From an uncultured Prevotella sp. (GTDB lineage Bacteria; Bacteroidota; Bacteroidia; Bacteroidales; Bacteroidaceae): a stretch of DNA of 57,401 nucleotides. Where the stretch lies: contig CAMUYR010000019.1 of NCBI GenBank assembly GCA_947164965.1, forward strand, positions 1-57,401, given 5' to 3'. The translations under genes and the position numbers were made by a program. The notes beneath the pieces are model-generated. The model ran no database searches and had not been told where the DNA came from. It was given only the letters and a program-made list of their open reading frames with translations. Positions 8,863 through 15,564 of this stretch are shown here, piece by piece; position 1 is the stretch's first letter, and every line of letters starts with the position of its first letter.

Positions 8863-9006
8863 TTAATTTTTAAATACATTATTATTAACTTCAAGTTGGA
8901 GACCTCCTATAAAATATAGGTACTCTCGAATTTTCTTTATCTCTTCATCTTTATACTTTCTTTCACCTCCATTTAAAACTTTCCTACAATTATCTATCGT
9001 TATCAT
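8863..9006 (-). CDS. 47-aa small protein upstream of the integrase
   Basis: An ATG at 9006 opens a 47-codon frame starting MITIDNCRKVLNGGERKY and containing KDEEIKKIREYLY; it stops at 8863, leaving 5 bp before the integrase ATG. The charged amphipathic composition and tight spacing argue for a real gene rather than chance. From memory, similar tiny proteins with a Y.DEEI..IR.YLY pattern occur beside Bacteroidales recombinases, but I cannot name a family. A possible role is as a recombination directionality factor or translational coupler of the integrase; this is inference. Confidence 0.6.
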   Translation of the reverse strand: MITIDNCRKVLNGGERKYKDEEIKKIREYLYFIGGLQLEVNNNVFKN

Positions 9007-9025
9007 TTTTTTTTATTTTTATGCT

Positions 9026-9081
9026 GTGCCTCGCTCGGCACTTATTTTTCATCCTGTCGACTTGGATTCATTACAAATATA
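9026..9081 (-). promoter_or_regulatory. Promoter and leader hairpin of the integrase unit
   Basis: The minus-strand -7 element TATATTTGT is at 9073-9081. The leader carries a hairpin (GTGCC 9026-9030 with GGCAC 9037-9041) just before an A-rich stretch and the small ORF start. The hairpin could attenuate or protect the message. Confidence 0.45.
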
Positions 9082-9121
9082 CATAAAAAATGTTAAATGA
9101 AGAAATTTTGAAAGAATAAAT

Positions 9122-9742
9122 TTAGATGAGGCTTTGACATTTGCGTATCGTGTTGACGCTCGTGCCTGTAATTTTGGAAATATTGCGGAGGCTGATGCCC
9201 TTACGTAGTAGGCGTATTTCCTCGGCGTACTGCTCTCTCATATCTGTCTCGCTCTTGCGGTAGCCTTCCTTACGTCCTACCTTGCCACCATTGGCTCGGA
9301 AGTTCTTATAGCCACTCTCGACACGTTCACGGATGGTCTTACGTTCCATCCTTGCAACCTCGGCAAGTATTGTTATCAAAAATTGACTCATGGGGTTGAC
9401 CTCGCCGCTTTCAGTCAGCGTCTCAATGCCGTAGTTCTGAATATAGAGACTGATGCCCAACCTATTGAACTGCTCGATGACTTCGAGGACTTGAAGTGTG
9501 TCACGTCCGAGTCGGCTGAGTTCGGTCACCGCCACCTTATTAATATTATGTGCCTGTACATACTCTATCATCCGAGTGAGTTCCTTTCGCTCAGCATTGG
9601 CTTTGGCTCCACTGATTTTCTCACAGAAGCTGGCCGAAATACTCCACTCGTTGCGCTGGGCGAGGGCTGTTAGTTCATTCACCTGACGTTCATAGTCCTG
9701 GACGTTTGTACTGACACGAGCAAAAATGCAAATTCTTTCCAT
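9122..9742 (-). CDS. Pin/resolvase-family serine recombinase
   Basis: A 206-aa small serine recombinase. The catalytic domain begins MERICIFARVSTNVQDYERQ (Ser11 nucleophile) and includes TELSRLGRD and the long E helix ending in IRERVESG. The C-terminus carries a helix-turn-helix (GISLRNISKITGTSVNTIRK). Full length for invertases and plasmid resolvases. Within an element that has its own large integrase and a replication protein, multimer resolution is the more likely job; no inverted pair of recombination sites flanking a switchable segment was seen. It is transcribed from a good promoter at 9773-9804, divergent from the Xre gene. Confidence 0.9.
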   Translation of the reverse strand: MERICIFARVSTNVQDYERQVNELTALAQRNEWSISASFCEKISGAKANAERKELTRMIEYVQAHNINKVAVTELSRLGRDTLQVLEVIEQFNRLGISLYIQNYGIETLTESGEVNPMSQFLITILAEVARMERKTIRERVESGYKNFRANGGKVGRKEGYRKSETDMREQYAEEIRLLRKGISLRNISKITGTSVNTIRKCQSLI

Positions 9743-9772
9743 AATTGATATTATACGTTAATTTATTACACT

Positions 9773-9804
9773 GCAAAGATACAAAAAAGTTAAGAACCGA
9801 CAAA
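9773..9804 (-). promoter_or_regulatory. Promoter of the resolvase gene
   Basis: Minus-strand -7 TATCTTTGC (9773-9781) with -33 TTTG (9801-9804) at 19-bp spacing. Confidence 0.75.
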
Positions 9805-9841
9805 ATTTTAATTAACTTTTTTCTCAATTATTATTAAAATA

Positions 9842-9873
9842 TTTGGTTTTAAAAACAATTCTACCTATATTTG
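9842..9873 (+). promoter_or_regulatory. Promoter of the Xre gene
   Basis: -33 TTTG (9842-9845) and -7 TATATTTGC (9865-9873), spacing 19 bp. It lies back to back with the resolvase promoter, so the Xre protein could act on both. Confidence 0.75.
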
Positions 9874-9891
9874 CACATATATTCAGAATGT

Positions 9892-10170
9892 ATGAAGATA
9901 CTTGCAGATAATGTTAAACGAATATGTAGGGAGCAAGGCAAACAACTGAAAGACCTTGCAGCCGACATGGGGATAGACCCTGCATCCCTTACACGAGCAC
10001 TGAATGGTAACGCTCGCCTTGATACGATAGAGAAGATAGCGACAGCTTTAGGGGTATCTATGAAATCACTATTTGAGCCTTTGAATGATGTCGAAGGGTA
10101 TATTCGCATTGGCGAGCGTGTGTTCCAATTCAATAGCAAGCAAGAATTACTTAATCTTATAGACCTATGA
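9892..10170 (+). CDS. Xre-family helix-turn-helix regulator
   Basis: 92 aa from the ATG at 9892. The upstream in-frame TTG at 9871 falls inside the -7 element and is rejected. The HTH spans about residues 3-60: LADNVKRICREQGKQLKDLA, then DMGIDPASLTRALNGNARLDTIEKIA. The last 30 residues (GYIRIGERVFQFNSKQELLNLI) form a small C-terminal extension of unknown role. As the only HTH regulator in the element it is a candidate controller of integration and replication genes. It overlaps the next gene by 4 bp (ATGA), so the two are probably co-translated. Confidence 0.88.
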   Translation: MKILADNVKRICREQGKQLKDLAADMGIDPASLTRALNGNARLDTIEKIATALGVSMKSLFEPLNDVEGYIRIGERVFQFNSKQELLNLIDL

Positions 10171-10511
10171 TGAATTCAAAGAAGAAAGTCTTGATTAGTA
10201 TATGGTGGCTTTTGCAACTATGTGGATTAATCTTTGGCACGAGGCACTTAGGTCATTTGCTTGTTGATATATTGTTGCTCTCATCAATAGCCGGGTTTGT
10301 ATTTGGCAAGCGTAAGACAGCTATTAAAGCTTCAATTGGTTTAGCCGCATATTCTGCTTTAACTTTAATTTTTGCTTTCTTGTTATGTTACTTCCTTATA
10401 ATGGGATTAGGTTCTTGGCTCATGACAGCAATAATTCTGATAGTTGCAATTATAAACCTCATAATATCCTTTTGGACTATTAAGACGTTAAACAATAATC
10501 TTTTATATTAG
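10167..10511 (+). CDS. Small four-helix membrane protein
   Basis: 114 aa, not recognised. Four hydrophobic segments are evident at about residues 8-25, 30-46, 55-80 and 83-105, linked by short basic loops (KRKTAIK). It has no signal peptide or catalytic motif. Coupling by ATGA overlap to the Xre gene suggests a two-gene unit such as a regulator with an exclusion, immunity or toxin-like membrane protein; this is inference. A terminator follows at 10525-10572. Confidence 0.65.
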   Translation: MMNSKKKVLISIWWLLQLCGLIFGTRHLGHLLVDILLLSSIAGFVFGKRKTAIKASIGLAAYSALTLIFAFLLCYFLIMGLGSWLMTAIILIVAIINLIISFWTIKTLNNNLLY

Positions 10512-10524
10512 ACTAATACAAAAA

Positions 10525-10572
10525 AGATGTATCAATGATTTCATTCTATAGATTTCATTGATACATTTTTAA
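10525..10572. terminator. Intrinsic terminator after the membrane-protein gene
   Basis: Arms ATGTATCAATG (10527-10537) and CATTGATACAT (10556-10566) pair perfectly and are followed by a T run. A second word, GATTTCATT, is directly repeated within the loop region. Confidence 0.8.
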
Positions 10573-10583
10573 AATGATACAAA

Positions 10584-10648
10584 ACCCTTATAGATACTAA
10601 GGTATATAACCAAATGGCTATATCTGATAGGGTGGGTTGTTATATACC
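10584..10648. repeat. Interleaved inverted repeats abutting the rep stop codon; candidate origin
   Basis: Two inverted repeats are interlocked in the order A-B-A'-B': A 10584-10596 with A' 10621-10633 (10/13 matching), and B GGTATATAAC 10601-10610 with B' 10639-10648 (perfect). B' ends at the rep stop codon. Both pairs cannot form as simple nested hairpins, so the arrangement implies alternative cruciforms or a pseudoknot. The position next to a rolling-circle-type initiator suggests an origin or a rep 3' regulatory structure. Confidence 0.5.
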
Positions 10649-11538
10649 TATGAGCGACCTAATAGATGCTTCCAACTCACATCTATCTTGCGACTTTGAA
10701 AGCGGATAACACTACCCAAGAAATGAAAGAACATATCTTCGAGGATAGCCTCATCAAATAAGATGAGTGGTGTGTATTTGATGCCACTACGTTCGACATA
10801 GTTCTTGATATCCTCTGAGTTTAGATGTACCTCTGTGCGATAGAGCCTTTTTGGATTGCCGTAATATTCCAAAATATATCGTTTGTCTGAGGCATTGGTG
10901 ATTTCCGCAGCCTTGTCATAGGTAAGTATTGTTATTCCCCGGCTTTTATCTTTAATGGCGTTTCGTTGCTTGATGTTAACGGTCTTATACTTGTCTTGTT
11001 TGTTGAGGCTGCCGCTGTTAGTGTAGGATATTTCTACCCTGTCCTCGTCTCTGTCAGTGATGCGCTTACCATTTAGAATGGTTGTGATGTCCTTCCTGCG
11101 TAAGTAAGTCCTAACAAGCGGGCTAACGCTAAATGGTGTATCAAGTGCAAGGTCAAGGCTCGTTACGTTATGGAACTCTAAACCTAACTTCTGTTCAATA
11201 TAGGTCAGATAATACATATCCTCTGAGTATAATGTCTCATTGTTGAGGCTAAGCCATACCTTCCTGTTGCCGTTGGTATGGGTGTTGTTATCTATGATAC
11301 CTCGTGCAAGGTTGAACTTTATGACTCCCCACTCAATATCACGTGTGCCATTATCTAACCGGATGGCATAGACGTTATCAAAGTATCTACCCTCTATTCT
11401 GTATAGTTGGAACTCGTCCATATCAAGATACTCTCCATAATCGAGGGTTTGGAGTTGTTCGTAATAGTGTGGATGCACGACCTCGTAACAAAGGCTCACT
11501 GCATCAAGTTGAATAGGTCTGTTACATACTCGTTTCAT
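10648..11538 (-). CDS. Replication initiator, filamentous-phage gpII / CRI-like
   Basis: 296 aa. The overall pattern matches the Phage_CRI / gpII-X type replication initiators as I remember them: a beta-rich N-terminal half ending in a hydrophobic-Asp-x-Ala motif (VTSLDLALDTPF), a long polar linker, a strand-like ITILTYDKAAEI, and a late YRTEVHLNSEDIKNYVE motif comparable to VRFEARIKTRYL of M13 gpII. Such proteins nick one strand to start rolling-circle replication. The nicking Tyr cannot be assigned with confidence. Its start overlaps the upstream 62-aa gene by 17 bp, indicating coupling. The gene is why the element may replicate when excised. Confidence 0.62.
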   Translation of the reverse strand: MKRVCNRPIQLDAVSLCYEVVHPHYYEQLQTLDYGEYLDMDEFQLYRIEGRYFDNVYAIRLDNGTRDIEWGVIKFNLARGIIDNNTHTNGNRKVWLSLNNETLYSEDMYYLTYIEQKLGLEFHNVTSLDLALDTPFSVSPLVRTYLRRKDITTILNGKRITDRDEDRVEISYTNSGSLNKQDKYKTVNIKQRNAIKDKSRGITILTYDKAAEITNASDKRYILEYYGNPKRLYRTEVHLNSEDIKNYVERSGIKYTPLILFDEAILEDMFFHFLGSVIRFQSRKIDVSWKHLLGRS

Positions 11539-11710
11539 TGTTTTGGTTATTACTGTCGTTATTTTCCGGGCGATATGGTATCGTTGCCCAATACGCTTTC
11601 ATTGCGTCACTAATGGCCTGCTTATGGCTATCTGACATAGTGCGGCCTTTTAATTTTTGGCTGATGCGTGATTTGGTAGCATCATCAAGATTACGAAATT
11701 GTCTTTCCAT
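11522..11710 (-). CDS. 62-aa NUMOD3-like small DNA-binding protein
   Basis: Starts at the ATG at 11710 (MERQFRNLDDATKSRI). The core KLKGRTMSDSHKQAISDAMK resembles the NUMOD3 motif of homing-endonuclease DNA-binding regions, here standing alone. The C-terminus is Asn-rich and disordered. It overlaps the replication gene start by 17 bp, so it may be an accessory factor or copy-number regulator for that initiator. Function is inferred from position only. Confidence 0.6.
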   Translation of the reverse strand: MERQFRNLDDATKSRISQKLKGRTMSDSHKQAISDAMKAYWATIPYRPENNDSNNQNNETSM

Positions 11711-11932
11711 ATATGTTTGTTTTAATATAAATATTAGGTACAATCAAAAAAGTAGGTGTAGTAAAAGAAAAATATTCATAGGTTTATTGGCAAAATAAAA
11801 AACTATCTGTTTCTTGGTTACTATACTAATAGATATAATAAGGTGTATGGGTTATCTACGTCATACACCTCTATTTATGGGAGTTGGCATAAAAAGGCCA
11901 TTACGACCGGTGCCGGTTTCTTCCCGTTTTTC
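11711..11932. other. Noncoding right part of the element with a hairpin
   Basis: No convincing gene. It contains a hairpin AGGTGTATG (11841-11849) / CATACACCT (11862-11870). In the circular form this would lie just beyond the full integrase gene and could terminate it. A small symmetric word ACCGGTGCCGGT lies near 11905. Confidence 0.5.
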
Positions 11933-12047
11933 TTATTCTCGTCTTATTAGATGTGGTTTTGTTGGGTCGGGAATGAATTCCCTAAGTGCCCAAATCTTAT
12001 CGAGGTCTCTTAGGAAAGAGTTCGAGAATAGTTGCGTTAGGGGTACT
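11933..12047 (-). pseudogene. Stranded 3' end of the integrase gene
   Basis: Reading leftward from the core repeat in the integrase frame gives Val-Pro and then 35 residues including FLRDLDKIWALREF and PDPTKPHLIRRE before a TAA at 11933-11935. It has no start codon and no upstream gene in the integrated state. The protein-like composition and exact frame match with the integrase at the other end identify it as the displaced C-terminal coding part. Confidence 0.72.
12040..12047 (+). repeat. Right attachment core (attR)
   Basis: Second copy of GGGGTACT. Joining tRNA sequence up to the core with ACCGAAGAAATC beyond it would give the empty attB, and the tRNA 3' end is the same in either state. 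Confidence 0.65.
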
Positions 12048-12072
12048 ACCGAAGAAATCTCCATTATAAATA

Positions 12073-12771
12073 CTAACTCTTGGTAAAACCGAGAGTTAAA
12101 ACGCTGATACGGATGCCTTTAATATGACGAATAGCATCGGTACAAGCTATTAATGTGGCACCTGTTGTACAAATATCGTCAATCAGCAGTACGTGCTTGT
12201 TCTCAAGGGGAGTTCCGTTCTTTAGCACAAACATGTCGTTGACGTTTTCCTGTCGCTCTTGACGACTTAGCTTGGTCTGACTCTGTTGGAAATGTTTACG
12301 TTTAATGATATTTTTGGCAATTGGCAATCTTGTAATGTCCTTGATGCCTATTGCCAGTTGTTCACTCTGGTTATATCCTCGTTGCCGCATTCTTTTCCTG
12401 CTTAATGGTACAGGCAGCAGGACGTCGACATCATCAAAGAAATGTGCCAGTTGCATTTCATTTGCCATTAGGCGTCCCAGATCCTCACCGATATCAGGTC
12501 TATCATGGTATTTCAGTTCGTATACCATTTGTGCCATTTCCGAATGAGGTTCATAAAAGATAAGGGCTGCTGCGTTTTTAATAGGTGTCAGATGCCAAAA
12601 CAATTGTACCATTGGGTTGTCGTCGGGTGTAAACTGATAAGTGGTACGCGGCATGTGAAGAACGCATACCGAGCATAGGGAACGTTCAGTGGCTTCCAAT
12701 CGCCTGCCACACACCACACAATGGCGTGGTGATATGAAGTCGAGTAGTTTAGTCCACCATAGTCCCTTCAT
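12073..12771 (-). CDS. comF: ComF family phosphoribosyltransferase-like protein
   Basis: 232 aa. An N-terminal zinc-finger-like module (CVVCGRRLEATERSLCSVC) precedes a phosphoribosyltransferase fold with the PRPP-binding motif VLLIDDICTTGAT and the ComF signature RMRQRGYNQSEQLA. ComF proteins assist in DNA uptake or recombination of transformed DNA, although many Bacteroidetes carry it without known competence. It is last in a leftward set prmC-recX-comF, overlapping recX by 23 bp, and is the first intact gene to the right of the integrated element. Confidence 0.9.
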   Translation of the reverse strand: MKGLWWTKLLDFISPRHCVVCGRRLEATERSLCSVCVLHMPRTTYQFTPDDNPMVQLFWHLTPIKNAAALIFYEPHSEMAQMVYELKYHDRPDIGEDLGRLMANEMQLAHFFDDVDVLLPVPLSRKRMRQRGYNQSEQLAIGIKDITRLPIAKNIIKRKHFQQSQTKLSRQERQENVNDMFVLKNGTPLENKHVLLIDDICTTGATLIACTDAIRHIKGIRISVLTLGFTKS

Positions 12772-13237
12772 ATTCTTCCTCTATATCCTCTACATTCAAG
12801 CATTGACGGATGATGTCGAACGTAAAGCCTCGTCCTAGCGCAAAGCGTATCAGCTTTTGGTTCAATTCATAATCGCTTTGGGCTTTTGTCGACTTGCGTT
12901 TCTGTTTCAATAATGGTTGTAGAACGGTGAGATATTCCTCGTCGTCGACATCATCGAGTACGCGCTGACGGATGTCGTTATCAATACGCTTTTGCCAAAG
13001 AGCCTGTTCTACCTTGCGGCGTCCCCATTTGTTATAGCGGATCTTATCTTTGACGAAAGCACGTGTGAAGCGTTCGTCATCTACATAATGTTCCTTTACC
13101 AGGCGTTCCATCACCCGAGCCTGTGCTTCCTCTGGCAGTTCCCAGCGGCGCATTTTCTCTAGCATTTCCCATTGGCAATGCTCTGCCTGAGCACATAGGG
13201 CCGCCAGCGTCAAATAGGCATCTTGTTCTGTTTTCAT
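12749..13237 (-). CDS. recX: RecX family regulatory protein
   Basis: 162 aa composed of RecX three-helix repeats: LCAQAEHCQWEMLEKMRRW, then VKEHYVDDERFTRAFVKDKI with RYNKWGRRKVEQAL, then a third repeat ending in LGRGFTFDIIRQCL. RecX binds and caps RecA filaments, limiting recombination and strand exchange. It starts inside the prmC stop (4-bp overlap) and runs into comF (23-bp overlap), so the three genes are tightly coupled. Length is typical. Confidence 0.92.
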   Translation of the reverse strand: MKTEQDAYLTLAALCAQAEHCQWEMLEKMRRWELPEEAQARVMERLVKEHYVDDERFTRAFVKDKIRYNKWGRRKVEQALWQKRIDNDIRQRVLDDVDDEEYLTVLQPLLKQKRKSTKAQSDYELNQKLIRFALGRGFTFDIIRQCLNVEDIEEEYEGTMVD

Positions 13238-14097
13238 TGTTTCTCAGTCTTCAAAGCTCTCATCATTCGTTGTTTGCCGTATTGATCCTTTTTGGTTTCA
13301 ATGTTGTGGTACGACATCTTACTTAACATATGTTGGAGGGGCTCTTCATAGATGGGGTTGATTTCAAAGTAGAGCCATCCCCCTTCCTTCAAGGCTTTTT
13401 GTCCGTATTGGGCTATAGCGCGATAGAACAACAAAGGATCGTTGTCTGGTACGAACAGCGCCAGATGAGGCTCATGATTCAATACGTTGGATTCCATTGT
13501 CGCGCGTTCCTTATTACATATATAGGGGGGATTGCTGACGATGAGGTCATAAGCCTTCTCCCCGTTCTCTTCAAGAAGAGAGGGTGATGGGATATTGAGG
13601 ACATTAACCTGTTCAAACGACACATGAACATTGGCCCGTTTGGCATTCTCACAAGCCACCTCCAATGCTTCAGCTGAGATATCCCATGCCGTTACTTCTG
13701 CCTCATATAACTCTGCTGCCAGTGTGATACCGATACAACCACTCCCCGTTCCAATGTCCAGCAACCTCATAGGGTGACAGCCCCCTTGTGAGGTAATCCA
13801 TTGGCAAAGTTCTGCCGTTTCGGGGCGAGGAATCAACACATGCTCATTGACTAGAAATGTTCGTCCACAGAAGTCGGCATATCCCAAAACATACTGAACA
13901 GGTTCGCCTTGAAGTAGTCTCTGTGCGATTTCCTCTAATTCTGTTTGGTCGTCTGCAGATAATTGTGTATCTTTGCCGAGGTAAATGTCTGACAACGTCA
14001 GCTTAAAGCGCTCCTCATACGTCATTCGGGCAATGGCCTTAGCCTCGCCCTCAGTATAGATTTGCGCCAGCTGACGCCACAGTTCATTGTAATTCAT
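13234..14097 (-). CDS. prmC: Peptide chain release factor N5-glutamine methyltransferase
   Basis: 287 aa. The N-terminal substrate-binding helices are followed by the SAM-binding motif LLDIGTGSGCIGITLA and the catalytic NPPY motif in LIVSNPPYICNKE. PVQYVLGYADFCGRTFLV and LIPRPETAELCQW are hallmark PrmC sequences. It methylates the GGQ glutamine of RF1/RF2, aiding termination. It is the first gene of the prmC-recX-comF unit. The -7 element ends only three bases before the ATG, so the message may be leaderless. Confidence 0.96.
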   Translation of the reverse strand: MNYNELWRQLAQIYTEGEAKAIARMTYEERFKLTLSDIYLGKDTQLSADDQTELEEIAQRLLQGEPVQYVLGYADFCGRTFLVNEHVLIPRPETAELCQWITSQGGCHPMRLLDIGTGSGCIGITLAAELYEAEVTAWDISAEALEVACENAKRANVHVSFEQVNVLNIPSPSLLEENGEKAYDLIVSNPPYICNKERATMESNVLNHEPHLALFVPDNDPLLFYRAIAQYGQKALKEGGWLYFEINPIYEEPLQHMLSKMSYHNIETKKDQYGKQRMMRALKTEKQ

Positions 14098-14100
14098 AGT

Positions 14101-14133
14101 GCAAAATTAAACATTTTATGGAAAACAGCCAAA
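14101..14133 (-). promoter_or_regulatory. Promoter of prmC-recX-comF
   Basis: Minus-strand -7 TAATTTTGC (14101-14109) and -33 TTTG (14130-14133), spacing 20 bp. The -33 lies within the first codons of ribD on the other strand. Confidence 0.65.
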
Positions 14134-15053
14134 TAATCATTGACGAAAAATATATGCGACGCTGCATTCAACTGGCAGCTAACGGTATTCAGGGTGCTCG
14201 GCCCAATCCTATGGTGGGGTCAGTTATTGTTGCCAATGAACGGATTATCGGTGAGGGCTATCATGTTCGTTGTGGTGAGGGGCATGCAGAGGTAAATGCC
14301 TTTGCCAGTGTTAGCCCGGAGGATGAATCCCTGCTAAAAGACGCCACAATCTACGTATCGTTGGAACCCTGCTCGCATTATGGCAAGACGCCGCCTTGTG
14401 CTGATTTGATCATAAAGAAAGGTGTACGACGTGTTGTCGTGGGTTGCATCGATCCCTTTGCAGAAGTGCAGGGGCGAGGTATCCAGAAGATTCGTGAGGC
14501 AGGCATTGAAGTTGTTGTTGGTGTGTTGGAAGATGAATGTCGGTGGTTGAATCGTCGATTTTTCACTTTCCATTCCATGCATCGCCCTTATATCATATTG
14601 AAGTGGGCACAGACAGCCAATGGATTTATTGATGACCATTTCCAACCTCTATTGATTAGTAACGAACAGACGCAGATGATTTCTCACCAGTTACGTGCAG
14701 AGGAAGATGCAATACTTGTAGGACATACCACATTCAATCGGGACCAGCCTTCGTTAAATGTGCGTCATTGGCACGGTCCAGATCCCAAACGAATAGTACT
14801 GACTCGTAACCGTCCTTTGACACAACTGATAGACGACCTTTATCAGCATGGCATTCAGTCGCTGATTGTCGAGGGTGGTCGGCAGACTCATGAGTCGCTT
14901 ATGAAAGCTGGGCTGTGGGATGAGATTCGCGTAGAAACCGCTCCTGTTACGGTGACAGACGGTACTCCGGCACCTAAATTGCCTGTTGAGGTAAGAGTAC
15001 GCTCGCAACAGATATATGAAAAGAACGAGATTGTAATCTACACAAGACAATAA
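14118..15053 (+). CDS. ribD: Riboflavin biosynthesis deaminase/reductase RibD
   Basis: 311 aa bifunctional enzyme of riboflavin synthesis. The deaminase domain (about 1-150) has its zinc motifs GEGHAEVNAFA and PCSHYGKTPPCAD; the reductase domain has PYIILKWAQTANGF, SNEQTQ and a late SLIVEGGRQTHES. The protein is short for the family: sequence normally lying between the RIVLTR strand and the YQHGIQSL helix is missing, about 30 residues by eye. Both domains otherwise look intact. It is divergent from prmC with only 20 bp between starts. A possible -7 TAGATTTGC at 14057-14065 lies inside prmC. Confidence 0.93.
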   Translation: MENSQIIIDEKYMRRCIQLAANGIQGARPNPMVGSVIVANERIIGEGYHVRCGEGHAEVNAFASVSPEDESLLKDATIYVSLEPCSHYGKTPPCADLIIKKGVRRVVVGCIDPFAEVQGRGIQKIREAGIEVVVGVLEDECRWLNRRFFTFHSMHRPYIILKWAQTANGFIDDHFQPLLISNEQTQMISHQLRAEEDAILVGHTTFNRDQPSLNVRHWHGPDPKRIVLTRNRPLTQLIDDLYQHGIQSLIVEGGRQTHESLMKAGLWDEIRVETAPVTVTDGTPAPKLPVEVRVRSQQIYEKNEIVIYTRQ

Positions 15054-15080
15054 ACCTTTCCTTTGATGGGGTTGGGGGGC

Positions 15081-15545
15081 TTACTTCCTGCCGAAATCTG
15101 CAGGAACTTCACCCCACTTCTGTGTTTCCCACTTTATGATGGGATTGCGCCATTGGTGAGTCTGTAGCCAGCGTTCGGCACGAGCGATAATCTGATAGAG
15201 CTGCTCCGTTTGTGGAGTACGCTCTAATTTTGTCTTACATTGGCGCTTATTGACCCAAAGGATGGCGTTATAGGAGTCTGAATAGATGGTTTTATCGTGC
15301 AAACCCTGTTGTTGCATCAATGCCAAAGCATGTACAATAGCCAAAAATTCCCCGATATTATTCGTACCTTTCACTGGGCCGAAATGAAACACTCGGGCAC
15401 CAGTGGCTAAATCGATAGCTTGATATTCCATTGGACCCGGATTCCCGCTGCATGCAGCATCAACAGCCCATGCGTCAGCCCGTACTTCCAAAGGTAATGG
15501 AAGTACGGTGTCATGACGGTTTGTTGGGGGATTAGTAATTTTCAA
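15081..15545 (-). CDS. Ribonuclease H family protein
   Basis: 154 aa with the RNase HI fold and its four acidic residues in order: VDAACSGNPG (Asp), IGEFLAIVHAL (Glu), YSDSYNAILWV (Asp) and the terminal PADFGRK (Asp). It degrades the RNA strand of RNA-DNA hybrids in replication and R-loop removal. No ATG is available in the frame; the likely start is TTG at 15545 (reading KITNPPTNRHD), which falls inside an AT-rich interspersed repeat, so the true N-terminus is uncertain. The gene lies directly downstream of argS and may be co-transcribed with it. Confidence 0.88.
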   Translation of the reverse strand: MKITNPPTNRHDTVLPLPLEVRADAWAVDAACSGNPGPMEYQAIDLATGARVFHFGPVKGTNNIGEFLAIVHALALMQQQGLHDKTIYSDSYNAILWVNKRQCKTKLERTPQTEQLYQIIARAERWLQTHQWRNPIIKWETQKWGEVPADFGRK

Positions 15546-15564
15546 TTTTCAATTATCAATTGTA
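15536..15564. repeat. AT-rich interspersed repeat (CAATTTTCAATTATCAATTG type)
   Basis: Copies of TTCAATT/TCAATTATCAATTG between argS and the RNase H gene; the same word family lies inverted at 44691-44726 upstream of lpxA. Confidence 0.6.

Larger units (their letters stand above)
7327..12047. mobile_element. 4.7-kb integrative element in the 3' end of tRNA-Arg
   Basis: The boundaries are defined by an 8-bp direct repeat GGGGTACT (7327-7334 and 12040-12047), the first copy being the end of the tRNA plus two bases. Between them lie a large serine integrase, a 47-aa ORF, a second serine recombinase, an Xre regulator, a small membrane protein, a gpII/CRI-like replication initiator and a NUMOD3-like small protein. 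There is no relaxase, coat, Zot or resistance gene. The strongest support for the limits is that circularising at the repeat continues the integrase frame into a 35-residue protein-like tail (11933-12047). It is likely a replicative integrative plasmid or a phage satellite; which one cannot be decided. Confidence 0.8.

Noticed and set aside
9122..9742. Phase-variation invertase controlling a nearby promoter
   Set aside because: No inverted pair of sites flanking a promoter was found near it; plasmid-type resolution fits the element better.
12040..12047. Dismissing the 8-bp core as chance
   Set aside because: Eight bp alone would be weak, but the frame-matched integrase tail beside it makes coincidence unlikely, so the boundary was kept.
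11814..12086. 90-codon rightward frame at the right end of the element
   Set aside because: Low-complexity hydrophobic/basic mix, antisense to the integrase tail, no homology recognised.
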